Shown piece after piece: positions 1 to 9,755 of a stretch of DNA of 64,000 nucleotides (position 1 is the stretch's first letter; the number at the start of each line of letters is the position of its first letter). Location of the stretch: the NCBI RefSeq assembly GCF_000964005.1, contig NZ_JXYP01000016.1, positions 17,039-81,038 on the forward strand, in the 5' to 3' direction. The notes beneath the pieces were generated by a model, which was not told the origin of the DNA, searched no databases, and saw only the letters and a program-made list of their open reading frames with translations. Made by a program: the position numbers and the translations under genes. This stretch comes from Williamsia herbipolensis (GTDB lineage Bacteria; Actinomycetota; Actinomycetes; Mycobacteriales; Mycobacteriaceae).

Positions 1-345
1 GCTCGGTTGCGCGATCCGCTGCGGGGCCGCGGCGTGCTGGTGTGGGATACTCGTGGAGTTGTCCTCGACACAGTTCGGTGACGACACGATGACCAGCCGA
101 TTCCTCGGTCCCCGCTACAGGCGTTGATCACAACAACGCGACGGCGTCGATCACAACGACGCATCGCGGTGTGGACCGTACGGACACCGGGATGGCCATC
201 ACCGCCAAGGCGTGGCAGCGACACGGCACAACCGACGTCCTGCGACGCGAGACCATAGAGAATTCGGACCGTCCGCGGTCCGATACACAGAGCACACCCT
301 CGCGAGGCCGCGTCACGACGATGCGCCCGGGGGTTAGGAGAGCAC
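1..345. other. Upstream region of rne, no convincing gene
   Basis: I see no gene here. The short open frames lack the strong G/C bias at codon third positions that is seen in the neighbouring genes. A GATACT element at 46-51 could be a -10 box, which would give rne a leader of roughly 290 nt, but no matching -35 is evident. Long rne leaders occur in other bacteria, so this is a plausible regulatory leader, though unproven. Confidence 0.4.
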
Positions 346-3300
346 GTGGCCGACAATGGCGCGCCCGAGGATCAGAGCAGTGAATCGACCTCGGCGCAGG
401 AGTTCCCGCACAAGATGAGAGTGCACGCACTGGCCAGGATCCTCGGGATCACCAGCCGCGAGGTGCTCGCCTTCCTCGCCGAACTCGGCGTCGCGGCACG
501 CAGCCCGCAGTCCAGCATCGACCGCAGCGCGGCGGTGCAGGTGCGCGACCGGGCGGCAGCGCCCGACGCCGAATCCGTCGCCGAGTCGACGGACGGCGAC
601 ACGCCGACCGTCGACGCCCCCGCTACCGAGAAGGCCGCGCCCTCGGCCTTCGAGCAGACCCCCTCGCTGTTCTCCGCAGCCGCGACCGCGGAGCCGGCAG
701 CGCCGTCCGCCGACGCCCCGGCGACCGAGCCCACGTCCGAGGCGGCGCAGACCCCGCTGTTCCTGCAGCCGCAGGCCCCGGAGCGTCCCGCTCGGGCGCG
801 TCGCGCCGAGCGTCCGGCCGCCCAGGCCACCGACGATCCGTCCGAGAAGGTCGGCGCCGACACCTCACCGCGCGAGACCCCTGCAACCGAGGCCGTGACC
901 TCCTCGACCGATGCCGAGGCCGATACCACCGCCGGCGACCCGAACGGATCCGACGACCGCTCCGACAACGACGGCGAGGGCGGTGCCAACCGTCGTCGGC
1001 GTCGTGGACGCCGCGGTCGCGGTCGCGGTCGCGGTGACCAGAGTGGCGACGAACAGAACAGTGACGATCAGTCCGGGGACGACGAGTCCAAGGATGATCA
1101 GAACACGGCCGACCGGAACAGGGCCGACCGGAACAGGGACGCCGAGAACGGCGACGCGACGAGCGGGTCCGACGACTCGACGTCCGGACGTACGGACGAG
1201 GGCGATGCGAACGGCGACGACACCGGCGATGCCGCCGACGACGACGCCACAGAGGCCACCGGACCCCGCGGATCGGGACGGTCGCGCAACGCCCGTCGAT
1301 CGGGTGGCAAGAGTGCGGGTGGCGACACCACGAACGCTCCCGAGAACGAGAGCTCGGACAGCTCGCCGTCGAACTCGGACGACGACTCCGACAGCGACGG
1401 GGACGACTCCGACGACGACTCGGGGTCGGGCACCCGTCGTCGGCGCCGCCGTCGTCGTCGTAAGGGCGGAGCCGGCGACGGGGACAGCCCCGACGCGCCG
1501 ACCGACGACGATCCGCCGAACACCGTCGTCCACGAGCGGGAGCCGCGCAACAAGTCACGCAGCCGCGACCGTGACGAGGTACAGGGCATCTCCGGGTCGA
1601 CCCGACTCGAGGCGAAGCGTCAGCGTCGCCGCGACGGCCGCGACGCCGGTCGTCGGCGGCCGCCGATCCTCACCGAGAGCGAGTTCCTCGCCCGGCGCGA
1701 AGCGGTCGACCGCGTGATGGTGGTGCGCGAGCGTTCGGCCAACACCCGGCTCAACGACGACACCGGTGAGACCACCGCCGCCGAGGACTACACGCAAGTG
1801 GCGGTCCTCGAGGACGGCGTGCTCGTCGAACACTTCGTGACCACCTCGACCTCGTCGTCGATGGTCGGCAACATCTTCCTGGGCCGCGTCCAGAACGTGC
1901 TCCCCGGCATGGAGGCCGCGTTCGTCGACATCGGCCGCGGCCGCAACGGCGTGCTCTACGCGGGCGAGGTCAACTGGGACGCCGCCGGTCTCGACGGCGG
2001 CAGCCGCAAGATCGAGCAGGCGCTCAAGCCCGGCGACCCGGTCGTCGTGCAGGTCAGCAAGGACCCCGTGGGCCACAAGGGAGCGCGTCTGACCACGCAG
2101 ATCTCCCTCGCCGGCCGCTACCTCGTGTACGTGCCCGGTGGTTCGTCGACCGGGATCAGCCGCAAGCTGCCCGACACCGAACGCAAGCGGCTGAAGTCGA
2201 TCCTGTCGAAGCTCATCCCCTCGGATGCGGGTGTCATCATCCGCACCGCGTCGGAGGGTGTCAGCGCCGAGGAACTCGCCGCAGACATCGATCGCCTCAA
2301 GAACCAGTGGGCGCAGATCGAGAAGGTCACCGCCGAGGCCGGCGGGGGCAACGGGGGCAAGGGCGGAAAGAACGGCTCGAAGGGGTCGGCACCGCAGGCG
2401 CTCTACGAGGAGCCCGATCTCCTCGTCAAGGTCGTGCGCGACCTGTTCAACGAGGACTTCACGAGCCTCATCGTCGACGGCAACTCGGCCTGGGATCAGG
2501 TGCACGGGTACGTCGAGGCGGTGGCACCCGACCTCATGGAACGGCTCGAACGCTTCGAGAAGGCCCACGCCGACGCGCCGGACGCGTTCGTGGTGCACCG
2601 CATCGACGAGCAGCTCGCCAAGGCCCTCGAGCGCAAGGTGTGGCTGCCCTCGGGCGGCACGCTGATCATCGAGCACACCGAGGCCATGACCGTGGTCGAC
2701 GTCAACACCGGCAAGTTCACCGGGTCGGGCGGCAACCTCGAGGAGACGGTCACCCGCAACAACCTCGAGGCCGCCGAGGAGATCGTGCGGCAGATGCGTC
2801 TGCGCGACATCGGCGGCATGATCATCGTCGACTTCATCGACATGGTGCTCGAGTCGAATCGCGACCTGGTGTTGCGTCGACTGACCGAGGCACTCTCCCG
2901 TGACCGCACCCGGCACCAGGTGTCCGAGGTGACGTCGCTGGGTCTGGTCCAGATGACCCGTAAGCGACTGGGAACCGGTCTGCTGGAGGCGTTCTCGTCG
3001 ACCTGCACCTGCTGTAACGGTCGTGGCATCGTGGTGCACGCCGATCCGGTGGAGGTGCAGTCGGGGGACGAGGCGCCCCGTCAGGAGGGGTCGAAGCGGT
3101 CCCGTCGTGGCGGCAAGCGCAAGTCGGAGGCGTCGACCGAGTCGAAGCCCGCGCACAATCCCTCCGAACACCCGATGTTCCGGGCCATGGCCTCCCACGG
3201 CGACGAGCCCGCCGACGACTCGGGCCACGAGACCGCGGGCCACGAGAGTCCGGCAACGGACACCGCGGCCGACACGAGTGGCCCGGCCACCGAGGTCGAG

Positions 3301-3687
3301 GTGGTCGTCGAGACGGCGACCGACGCCGAGGTCGCCGTCGTGGAGGTGACCGGACCCGCGGAGGTCGACGCCTCCCCGGAGGTCGCCGACGACGTCGAGA
3401 TCGCACCCGACGCCGCAGCACCGGAGACCGCAGCGCCCGAGACCGACGCACCCGAGACCGCGGCGCCCAAGCGGCGCCGTCGGGCTGCCCGTCGTCCCGC
3501 TGCGGCACCCACCGGCGGCGGCGAGGCCGTCGCCGGGACCGCGGAGACCCTGGCCGCGACGGTCACCACGACCACCCCGGTCACGACGATCACCGCCGCG
3601 ACCTCGGAGGAACCGACCGTGGCGGTGCGAACCCGCCCGCGGCGACGAGCCGCCGGTCGCCCCGCGGGACCGCCGGTCGAGGAGTGA
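346..3687 (+). CDS. rne: Ribonuclease E/G
   Basis: Endoribonuclease for mRNA decay and rRNA/tRNA maturation, 1113 aa. The GTG start follows AGGAG at 336-340. Residues about 24-65 resemble the IF2-N helical module (MRVHALARILGITSREVL). Residues about 70-410 are acidic, low-complexity and presumably disordered, broken by arginine blocks near 212-230 and 362-374. An S1-like domain follows at about 500-590 (GNIFLGRVQNVLPGMEAAFVDIG). The catalytic region carries the metal-binding motifs VVDVNTGKFTG (about 783) and IIVDFIDM (about 826), then the CTCC zinc-link cysteines (about 887). The C-terminus is again low-complexity, Ala/Glu/Thr-rich, with basic clusters. The N-terminal plus C-terminal layout matches the actinobacterial form, with tails on both sides of the core. 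Followed by rplU, as in mycobacteria. Confidence 0.95.
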   Translation: MADNGAPEDQSSESTSAQEFPHKMRVHALARILGITSREVLAFLAELGVAARSPQSSIDRSAAVQVRDRAAAPDAESVAESTDGDTPTVDAPATEKAAPSAFEQTPSLFSAAATAEPAAPSADAPATEPTSEAAQTPLFLQPQAPERPARARRAERPAAQATDDPSEKVGADTSPRETPATEAVTSSTDAEADTTAGDPNGSDDRSDNDGEGGANRRRRRGRRGRGRGRGDQSGDEQNSDDQSGDDESKDDQNTADRNRADRNRDAENGDATSGSDDSTSGRTDEGDANGDDTGDAADDDATEATGPRGSGRSRNARRSGGKSAGGDTTNAPENESSDSSPSNSDDDSDSDGDDSDDDSGSGTRRRRRRRRRKGGAGDGDSPDAPTDDDPPNTVVHEREPRNKSRSRDRDEVQGISGSTRLEAKRQRRRDGRDAGRRRPPILTESEFLARREAVDRVMVVRERSANTRLNDDTGETTAAEDYTQVAVLEDGVLVEHFVTTSTSSSMVGNIFLGRVQNVLPGMEAAFVDIGRGRNGVLYAGEVNWDAAGLDGGSRKIEQALKPGDPVVVQVSKDPVGHKGARLTTQISLAGRYLVYVPGGSSTGISRKLPDTERKRLKSILSKLIPSDAGVIIRTASEGVSAEELAADIDRLKNQWAQIEKVTAEAGGGNGGKGGKNGSKGSAPQALYEEPDLLVKVVRDLFNEDFTSLIVDGNSAWDQVHGYVEAVAPDLMERLERFEKAHADAPDAFVVHRIDEQLAKALERKVWLPSGGTLIIEHTEAMTVVDVNTGKFTGSGGNLEETVTRNNLEAAEEIVRQMRLRDIGGMIIVDFIDMVLESNRDLVLRRLTEALSRDRTRHQVSEVTSLGLVQMTRKRLGTGLLEAFSSTCTCCNGRGIVVHADPVEVQSGDEAPRQEGSKRSRRGGKRKSEASTESKPAHNPSEHPMFRAMASHGDEPADDSGHETAGHESPATDTAADTSGPATEVEVVVETATDAEVAVVEVTGPAEVDASPEVADDVEIAPDAAAPETAAPETDAPETAAPKRRRRAARRPAAAPTGGGEAVAGTAETLAATVTTTTPVTTITAATSEEPTVAVRTRPRRRAAGRPAGPPVEE

Positions 3688-3709
3688 CGCGGGGTGGGCG
3701 GGTCGCGGT

Positions 3710-3739
3710 TTGACCCGGCCGACGGCGCTCCCGTAACCT
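3710..3739 (+). promoter_or_regulatory. rplU promoter
   Basis: TTGACC (3710-3715) and TAACCT (3734-3739) are separated by 18 nt, a good housekeeping-sigma promoter. Transcription would start near 3746, leaving an untranslated leader of about 210 nt before rplU, long enough for autoregulation by a ribosomal protein. The leader role is inferred. Confidence 0.6.
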
Positions 3740-3957
3740 TGGACGGTCGCCTCAGGGCGAGCATGGTGACGCTGTGTCCGAAACCAGCGTGACGCCCCTG
3801 CGCGGAGAACGTTCCACGACAGACGGCGACCGAGCTCACCGAAGGCATCGTCGGATCCCACGCGGTGCGACCGTGACACCCGCACGACAGACAGACGCCA
3901 ACAGCGCCCGCGCAACCGCGGGCGCCCGGACAACAGACAGTAAGAGGTAGTGCTTCG

Positions 3958-4269
3958 ATGGCAACGTACGCGATCGTCAAGACCGGCGGTAAGCAGTACA
4001 AGGTCGCTGAAGGCGACCTCGTGAAGGTCGAGAAGATCGACGGCGCCGTCGGCGCGACGGTCTCGCTCCCGGTCACCCTCGTGGTGGACGGTTCGACGCT
4101 GACCACCGACGCCGCCGCGCTCGCCAAGGCCTCGGTGACCGGCGAGGTCGTCGAGCACGTCAAGGGCCCCAAGATCCGGATCCACAAGTTCAAGAACAAG
4201 ACCGGCTACCACAAGCGCCAGGGGCATCGTCAGAAGCTGACGGTCCTCAAGGTCACCGGTATCAAGTAA
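3958..4269 (+). CDS. rplU: 50S ribosomal protein L21
   Basis: Large-subunit ribosomal protein L21, 103 aa, the usual length. The N-terminus [20 protein letters not shown] and the C-terminal [17 protein letters not shown] block are the family hallmarks that contact 23S rRNA. An AGAGGT element at 3943-3948 lies upstream of the ATG. It is the first gene of the rplU-rpmA unit, 32 nt before rpmA, and is served by its own promoter upstream with a long leader. Confidence 0.97.
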   Translation: MATYAIVKTGGKQYKVAEGDLVKVEKIDGAVGATVSLPVTLVVDGSTLTTDAAALAKASVTGEVVEHVKGPKIRIHKFKNKTGYHKRQGHRQKLTVLKVTGIK

Positions 4270-4301
4270 CGCGACGCGACTGCTAGAAGGGATCCACAGA
4301 C

Positions 4302-4565
4302 ATGGCACACAAGAAAGGCGCGTCCAGCTCGCGCAACGGTCGTGACTCCAATGCCCAGCGCCTCGGCGTGAAGCGTTTCGGCGGCCAGCAGGTCAGCGCA
4401 GGCGAGATCCTCGTCCGTCAGCGCGGCACCCACTTCCACCCCGGCGTGAACGTCGGCCGTGGCGGCGACGACACCCTGTTCGCCGTCTCGGCGGGTGCGG
4501 TGGAGTTCGGCGCCAAGCGTGGTCGCAAGACCATCAACATCGTCCCGGCCGCCGCGCAGGCCTGA
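4302..4565 (+). CDS. rpmA: 50S ribosomal protein L27
   Basis: Large-subunit protein L27, 87 aa, whose N-terminal tail reaches the peptidyl-transferase centre. It begins [20 protein letters not shown], so the mature Ala-His-Lys-Lys tail is encoded directly, without the cleavable N-terminal extension found in Firmicutes. The family motif GTHFHPG is present at about residues 46-52. Co-transcribed with rplU and closed by a strong hairpin at 4600-4648. Confidence 0.97.
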   Translation: MAHKKGASSSRNGRDSNAQRLGVKRFGGQQVSAGEILVRQRGTHFHPGVNVGRGGDDTLFAVSAGAVEFGAKRGRKTINIVPAAAQA

Positions 4566-4599
4566 CGCGCGGCGTTCTGACCGGACAACGCTTCACGCT

Positions 4600-4648
4600 C
4601 CACGAGGGGCGGGCCAGGGTGATCGTGAACCCGGCCCGCCCCTCGTGG
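4600..4648 (+). terminator. Hairpin terminator after rpmA
   Basis: Two perfectly complementary 16-nt arms (4600-4615 CCACGAGGGGCGGGCC and 4633-4648) enclose a 17-nt loop. There is only a short T run afterwards (CGTTTG). It separates the ribosomal-protein unit from obg. Confidence 0.75.
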
Positions 4649-4721
4649 CGTTTGCATCCTTCTTCTCCACCCCCGCCGACCCGGCGGACCGAACACCCTG
4701 AGCACCGAGAAAGGCCCGCAC

Positions 4722-6263
4722 ATGTCGAGATTCGTCGATCGCGTGACCATCCACGCAACGGCGGGCAACGGCGGTCACGGCTGCTCGTCGGTGCATCGCG
4801 AGAAGTTCAAGCCCCTCGGTGGTCCCGACGGCGGTAACGGCGGAAACGGCGGCAACGTGACCCTCGTCGTCGATCCCCAGGTGCACACCCTTCTCGACTT
4901 CCACTTCCGCCCGCATGCGAAGGCGGGCAACGGGCGTCCCGGCGCCGGATCGAACCGGGACGGCGCCCACGGCGACGACCTCGTGTTGCCCGTCCCCGAC
5001 GGCACCGTGGTCCTCGACGGTGACGGCACGATCCTCGCCGACCTCGTCGGTGCCGGCACCACCTTCGCCGCGGCCGCCGGTGGACGCGGAGGACTCGGCA
5101 ACGCCGCCCTCGCCTCCCGTGCGCGCCGCGCACCCGGCTTCGCGCTGCTGGGCGAGGAGGGCGAGATCAACGAACTCGTCCTGGAACTGAAGTCGGTCGC
5201 CGACGTCGGGCTCGTCGGCTTCCCGTCGGCGGGCAAGTCGTCGTTGGTGTCGGTGCTCTCGGCCGCGAAGCCGAAGATCGCCGACTACCCGTTCACCACC
5301 CTCGCCCCCAACCTCGGTGTCGTCACCGCGGGCGCGGAGGTGTTCACCATCGCCGACGTCCCCGGACTCATTCCCGGCGCGTCGGCAGGCAAGGGCCTCG
5401 GCCTCGAGTTCCTCCGCCACCTCGAGCGGTGCGCCGTGCTGGCGCACGTCGTGGACTGCGCGACCCTCGAACCGGGTCGCGACCCGCTGTCGGACATCGA
5501 CGCCCTCGAGGCCGAACTCGCCGCGTACACCCCCGCGCTGAGCTCCGATCACGGGCTGGAGGATCTCGCGACCCGCCCCCGCGCGGTGATCCTCAACAAG
5601 ATCGACGTCCCCGACGCCGCCGACCTGGCCGACCTGGTCCGTCCCGAGCTGGAGGAGCGCGGTTGGCCGGTCTACGCGATCTCCGCGGTGAGCCGGACCG
5701 GACTGAACGAGTTGACCTATGCGCTCGCCGACCTCGTACGCCGGCACCGCACGGAGAACCCGCCGCCGGTGCCGCGTCGCGCGGTCGTGCGCCCGAAGGC
5801 TGTCGACGAGGCGGGCTTCAGCGTGATCGCCGACCCGAACCAGCCCGGTGGCTTCATCGTCCGCGGTACGCGCCCCGAACGATGGATCAAGCAGACCGCC
5901 TTCGACAACGACGAGGCCGTCGGCTACCTCGCCGACCGGTTGAACCGGCTCGGTGTCGAGGCCGAGTTGGTGAAGCGAGGCGCCCAACCGGGTGCCCCGG
6001 TCACCATCGGTGCCGTCACGTTCGACTGGGAGCCCCAGGTGCCCAGCGGTGAGGACGTCCCCATCCAGGGACGCGGCACCGACATCCGTCTCGACCGTCC
6101 CGACCGCATCGGCGCCGCCGACCGCAAGGTCGCACGCAAGGCCAGGCGTCATCACGCCGACGACATCGGCGCGGGGTGGGTGTCGATCGGGTCCGATGAC
6201 ACCGTCGACCCCGGCGCCGTCGCCCCCGCCACGACGTCGGAATCCGCGCAGAGCGACGACTGA
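4722..6263 (+). CDS. obg: GTPase Obg (CgtA)
   Basis: Ribosome-associated GTPase involved in 50S assembly and stress control, 513 aa. The glycine-rich Obg fold spans about 1-158 ([19 protein letters not shown]). The G domain carries G1 [10 protein letters not shown] near 166, switch/G3 [10 protein letters not shown], and G4 NKID. A C-terminal OCT domain follows (about 345-425), then an unstructured tail of about 60 residues, longer than in Bacillus. The ATG follows GAGAAAGG. Next to rpmA, as in most bacteria, and 7 nt before proB. Confidence 0.95.
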   Translation: MSRFVDRVTIHATAGNGGHGCSSVHREKFKPLGGPDGGNGGNGGNVTLVVDPQVHTLLDFHFRPHAKAGNGRPGAGSNRDGAHGDDLVLPVPDGTVVLDGDGTILADLVGAGTTFAAAAGGRGGLGNAALASRARRAPGFALLGEEGEINELVLELKSVADVGLVGFPSAGKSSLVSVLSAAKPKIADYPFTTLAPNLGVVTAGAEVFTIADVPGLIPGASAGKGLGLEFLRHLERCAVLAHVVDCATLEPGRDPLSDIDALEAELAAYTPALSSDHGLEDLATRPRAVILNKIDVPDAADLADLVRPELEERGWPVYAISAVSRTGLNELTYALADLVRRHRTENPPPVPRRAVVRPKAVDEAGFSVIADPNQPGGFIVRGTRPERWIKQTAFDNDEAVGYLADRLNRLGVEAELVKRGAQPGAPVTIGAVTFDWEPQVPSGEDVPIQGRGTDIRLDRPDRIGAADRKVARKARRHHADDIGAGWVSIGSDDTVDPGAVAPATTSESAQSDD

Positions 6264-6270
6264 GGGTCCG

Positions 6271-7383
6271 GTGAGCACCTCCGAGAATCCGACGGTCCGC
6301 GCCGAGATCGCCTCGGCGCGCAGCGTCGTGGTCAAGATCGGTTCGTCGGCTCTCACCGACATCGACAGCGGTCTCGATCTCGACCGCCTCGACCGGCTGG
6401 CCGACGCCCTCGAGGCGAGGATGGCCGCGGGCAGTGACGTCATCGTCGTGTCGTCGGGCGCCATCGGTGCGGGCATCGCGCCACTGGGTCTCAAGCGCCG
6501 ACCGACAGATCTCGCGACCAAACAGGCCGCGGCCAGCGTCGGGCAGCTCGCGCTCGCCCACGCCTGGGGCACGTCGTTCGCCCGCCACGGACGGACGGTC
6601 GGTCAGGTCCTGCTGACCGCGCACGACATCTCCATGCGGGCCCAACACGCGAACGCCCAACGGACACTGGACCGTCTGCGGTCCCTCGGCGCGGTGGCCG
6701 TGGTCAACGAGAACGACACCGTGGCCACCGACGAGATCCGCTTCGGCGACAACGACCGACTGGCCGCGCTCGTCGCCCACCTCGCCGGCGCCGACGCCCT
6801 CTTCCTGCTGTCCGACGTCGACGGCCTCTACGACGGCGACCCCCGCAAGGGGGACGCGCGGTTGATCCCCGAGGTCGCCGGACCCGCCGACCTCGACGGG
6901 GTCATCGCGGGCTCGGGTGGCGCGCTCGGTACCGGCGGCATGGCCTCGAAGCTGTCGGCGGCGCGCCTGGCCGCCGACGCCGGGGTACCGGTGTTGCTCG
7001 CCGCGGCCGCCGACGCCGGGGCGGCACTGGGAGACGCCACCGTCGGGACCGCGTTCGCCGCGCGTCCCACCCGCATGTCGGCGCGCCGGTTCTGGGTGCG
7101 GCACGCCGCCGAGACCCGGGGACGCATCGTCGTCGACGACGGTGCCGCGGTGGCCATCTCGCGCCGCAAGTCGTTGCTGCCGGCCGGCGTCCTCGATGCG
7201 CACGGGCGGTTCTCGGCCGGCGACGTCGTCGACGTCGTCGACAGCGGGGGAGCGATCCGCGCGCGCGGCGTCATCGCCTACGACGTCGACGAGGTCGGGG
7301 AGATGGTGGGGAAGTCGACCGGCGACCTGCCTCCGGGCCTACGGCGACCGGTGGTGCACGCCGACGACCTCGTCGGGGTGTGA
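6271..7383 (+). CDS. proB: Glutamate 5-kinase
   Basis: Catalyses ATP-dependent phosphorylation of glutamate, the first step of proline synthesis; cytoplasmic; 370 aa. An amino-acid kinase domain occupies about 1-255 ([45 protein letters not shown]). A C-terminal PUA domain follows ([20 protein letters not shown]). The GTG at 6271 is chosen because it sits 7 nt after the obg stop and precedes the first conserved residues; the frame is open further upstream but lies inside obg. No proA is next to it. The last 45 nt overlap the end of the convergent sirtuin gene. Confidence 0.93.
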   Translation: MSTSENPTVRAEIASARSVVVKIGSSALTDIDSGLDLDRLDRLADALEARMAAGSDVIVVSSGAIGAGIAPLGLKRRPTDLATKQAAASVGQLALAHAWGTSFARHGRTVGQVLLTAHDISMRAQHANAQRTLDRLRSLGAVAVVNENDTVATDEIRFGDNDRLAALVAHLAGADALFLLSDVDGLYDGDPRKGDARLIPEVAGPADLDGVIAGSGGALGTGGMASKLSAARLAADAGVPVLLAAAADAGAALGDATVGTAFAARPTRMSARRFWVRHAAETRGRIVVDDGAAVAISRRKSLLPAGVLDAHGRFSAGDVVDVVDSGGAIRARGVIAYDVDEVGEMVGKSTGDLPPGLRRPVVHADDLVGV

Positions 7384-8283
7384 AGCGACGCCCGCGCCGA
7401 TCCGCTCGACGAGCGCGGTGAGGACCTCGGCGCAGCGATGGTCGATGGTGAGGTCGGCGAGGCTGTCGCCCCGGGTGTGGCCACGGTTGACGATGGCGAC
7501 CGACTTGCCCTGTCGTTTGGCGTGTTTGACGAACCGCAGGCCGGACATGACCGTCAACGACGACCCGAGGACGAGCAGGGTGTCGGCGGCGTCGACCATC
7601 GCGTACGCCCGGTCGACGACGTCGGCGGGAACACTCTCCCCGAAGTAGACGATGGCCGGTTTCAGCGGACCGCCGCACGCGGGACAGTCGATCATCACGA
7701 AGTCGTCGGTGTCGCCGACGGCGACGTCGGCGTCGGGGGCGACCTCGATCGCGCCGCGGCTGCGGATGCGCGCGGTGAAATCGGCGTTGAGGGGTTCGAG
7801 CATGCTCGCGAGGCGATGTCGCGAGACCTGCCACCCGCAGTCGATGCAGCAGACGCGGCCGTAGCACCCGTGCAGTTCGAGCACGGGGTGGTTGCCCGCC
7901 TTGGTGTGCAGCATGTCGACGTTCTGGGTGATCACCCCGGACACGAGCCCGAGCCGCTGCAGATCGGTGATGGCGTGGTGAGCACGGTTGGGTGTCGCGG
8001 CGTCCATGTGACGCCACCCGAGATGGTTGCGCGCCCAGTAGTGGGTGCGGAACTCCCGCGACGCCAGGAACGCGTCGATGGTCATCGGGGTGCGCGGCGC
8101 GGCATCGGGACTGCGGTAATCGGGGATCCCGGAGTCGGTGGACATGCCCGCCCCGGACAGGATCACCGTGTGTCGGCCCGCGACGAGGGCCGACAGCCGC
8201 GCGACCGCGCCATCGAGGTCGAGGTCGATCTCGGTGGGTTCTCCCGGAGTCCAGGCGACCTGGCTACGCGTCCGCATCACCAT
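7339..8283 (-). CDS. Sir2-family NAD-dependent protein deacylase
   Basis: Sirtuin that removes acyl groups from lysine using NAD+, 314 aa. Motifs in order: [14 protein letters not shown] (44-57, NAD binding), TQNVDMLH (119-126), catalytic His138 in LELHG, and a zinc site made of Cys residues in VCCIDCGW and DCPACGG. The closing Rossmann motif is VLGSSLTV. The set resembles sirtuin class II proteins. ATG at 8283 is the likely start; in-frame GTG 8280 and ATG 8277 follow immediately. The gene is convergent with proB and shares 45 nt with its 3' end. The substrate is not predictable. Confidence 0.85.
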   Translation of the reverse strand: MVMRTRSQVAWTPGEPTEIDLDLDGAVARLSALVAGRHTVILSGAGMSTDSGIPDYRSPDAAPRTPMTIDAFLASREFRTHYWARNHLGWRHMDAATPNRAHHAITDLQRLGLVSGVITQNVDMLHTKAGNHPVLELHGCYGRVCCIDCGWQVSRHRLASMLEPLNADFTARIRSRGAIEVAPDADVAVGDTDDFVMIDCPACGGPLKPAIVYFGESVPADVVDRAYAMVDAADTLLVLGSSLTVMSGLRFVKHAKRQGKSVAIVNRGHTRGDSLADLTIDHRCAEVLTALVERIGAGVASHPDEVVGVHHRSP

Positions 8284-8339
8284 CCAGAGTAGCGATCGGC
8301 GCGCGCACCGAGTCCCGGGTCGAACCGGACGGTCGTCCG

Positions 8340-8906
8340 CTACACCTCGCCGGTTGCGCGGAGGCCGTCGAGGACCACGCCGAGCAGGTGCCTTGCGCGC
8401 GAGTCCCATTCGTCATCGGAGAGGCGGGTCAGGTATCCGATCAACAGGATCACGTCGCGTGCGTCGACGTCGTCCCGGATCGTGCCGTCGGCCTGACCGG
8501 CCGCGAGCAGCGTTGTCACCGCGTCGCCGATCGGCCCGATGCTGTGTGCGGACAACTGCTGCCACACCCCTGCCTCGACCGCGGCGAAGACCCCCCGTTT
8601 GATCCTGGCGTACTGCGCCACGCGATCGAACCAGTGCGACAGCGCCTCGATCGGCGGGTATCGGTCGAGCAGGTCCGGGGCGGCGGCGACCAACTCGTCG
8701 ACGTCACCGCGGTAGACCTCGACGAGAAGGTCCTCGCGCGTGGGGAAGTGGCGGTACAGGGTGCCCTGGCCGACATCGGCCTGTTTGGCGATCGCGTTGA
8801 GTTTCACCTCGCCCGACGTCGCGATCACAGCCCGTGCGGCGGCGACGATACGTGCGCGGTTCTCGACGGCATCGGCCCTGCGCCCCGGACGGCTCACCGC
8901 ACCCAC
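8340..8906 (-). CDS. TetR-family transcriptional regulator
   Basis: DNA-binding repressor of 188 aa. The N-terminal helix-turn-helix (about 15-62) reads ARIVAAARAVIATSG followed by ADVGQGTLYRHFPTRE, the TetR signature. The rest is an all-helical ligand and dimer domain typical of the family. It diverges from a short-chain dehydrogenase gene, and two palindromes lie between them, so autoregulation and control of the dehydrogenase are likely. The start is a GTG. The inducer is unknown. Confidence 0.88.
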   Translation of the reverse strand: MGAVSRPGRRADAVENRARIVAAARAVIATSGEVKLNAIAKQADVGQGTLYRHFPTREDLLVEVYRGDVDELVAAAPDLLDRYPPIEALSHWFDRVAQYARIKRGVFAAVEAGVWQQLSAHSIGPIGDAVTTLLAAGQADGTIRDDVDARDVILLIGYLTRLSDDEWDSRARHLLGVVLDGLRATGEV

Positions 8907-8924
8907 CGCACGGGCCTTTGCTCA

Positions 8925-8942
8925 AGCGGACACGTGTCCGCT
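8925..8942. promoter_or_regulatory. Operator palindrome 1, TetR/SDR intergenic
   Basis: AGCGGACACGTGTCCGCT is a perfect 18-bp palindrome, 18 bp upstream of the TetR start. Its size and placement suit a TetR dimer site. A near-identical second site is centred 32 bp away (three helical turns). Confidence 0.7.
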
Positions 8943-8957
8943 ACGGTTGGGGAGTAA

Positions 8958-8973
8958 GCGGACATGTGTCCAC
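8958..8973. promoter_or_regulatory. Operator palindrome 2, TetR/SDR intergenic
   Basis: GCGGACATGTGTCCAC is the second copy of the GCGGACA-YG-TGTCCRC operator, with one arm degenerate. It lies 19 bp before the dehydrogenase ATG, where bound repressor would block its promoter. Confidence 0.65.
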
Positions 8974-8992
8974 ATTAGCCGGAGGTGGTGTG

Positions 8993-9745
8993 ATGACCGA
9001 AATGGTCGACAAGGTCGTGGCGATCACGGGTGCGAGCAGTGGCATCGGGGAGGCGACCGCCCGGCTGCTCGCTGCGCGCGGTGCGGCGGTGGTGCTCGGT
9101 GCCCGCCGGTCCGACCGCCTCGATCAGGTGGCCGCCGACATCGTCGACCGTGGTGGTCGTGCGGAGGTGTGCACCGTCGATGTGACCCGACGCGCTGATC
9201 TGGAGCGGTTGGTCGACACGGCGGTGACGCGTTTCGGCCGTCTCGACGTCCTGGTGAACAACGCCGGTGTGGCGAGGCTGGGCCCGGTCGGCGATCTCGA
9301 CGTCGACGGATGGTCGGCGATGATCGACGTCAACGTCCGCGGGGTGCTGAACGGGATCGCTGCCGCACTACCGGTGTTCCGGGCTCAGGGCCATGGTCAC
9401 CTCGTGACCACGCTGTCGACATCGGGACTGACGATCACGCCGACGCAGGCGGTCTACGCGGGTACGAAGAACGCGGTTCGCACACTGCTGGAGGGACTGC
9501 GCCAGGAGTGCACCGACGGTGCGCTCCGGACGACGTCGATCTCGCCGGGGATGGTACGCACCGAGTTCTCCGATCGCATCGCAGAGTCATGGACCGACCG
9601 TGGCGCCGCGTCGGCGCTCACCGACGCCGTGGCCGAACTGGGGATGGCCCCCGACGCGGTCGCTCGGGCGATCGCGTTCGCCATCGAGCAGCCCGATGAC
9701 GTGGAGGTGGGTGACATCACGATCCGGCCCACCCGACAGGGCTGA
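8993..9745 (+). CDS. SDR-family NAD(P)-dependent oxidoreductase
   Basis: Classical short-chain dehydrogenase/reductase, 250 aa. Motifs: cofactor-binding TGASSGIG near the N-terminus, NNAG, the catalytic Ser in STSG, and YAGTK (Tyr-x3-Lys). The ATG at 8993 is preceded by GGAGG at 8981-8985. The overall sequence resembles clavaldehyde-dehydrogenase-like SDRs such as YdfG, but the substrate cannot be called. It is probably repressed by the divergent TetR protein through the two palindromes. It ends 10 nt from the convergent dehydrogenase gene of the ectoine operon. Confidence 0.88.
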   Translation: MTEMVDKVVAITGASSGIGEATARLLAARGAAVVLGARRSDRLDQVAADIVDRGGRAEVCTVDVTRRADLERLVDTAVTRFGRLDVLVNNAGVARLGPVGDLDVDGWSAMIDVNVRGVLNGIAAALPVFRAQGHGHLVTTLSTSGLTITPTQAVYAGTKNAVRTLLEGLRQECTDGALRTTSISPGMVRTEFSDRIAESWTDRGAASALTDAVAELGMAPDAVARAIAFAIEQPDDVEVGDITIRPTRQG

Positions 9746-9755
9746 TCGCCGTCGA

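Noticed and set aside
1..81. Possible 3' end of an upstream gene (frame ending TGA at 79-81)
   Set aside because: The 26 codons show no family resemblance (ndk would be expected from mycobacterial synteny) and lack the local third-position GC bias.
171..430. Short open frames upstream of and overlapping the rne start on both strands
   Set aside because: No ribosome site suited to them, no conserved sequence, and they overlap the well-supported rne start.
1555..4308. Antisense frame of over 900 codons across rne and rplU
   Set aside because: Shadow of the rne codon bias; no recognisable domain, and it crosses two unrelated genes.
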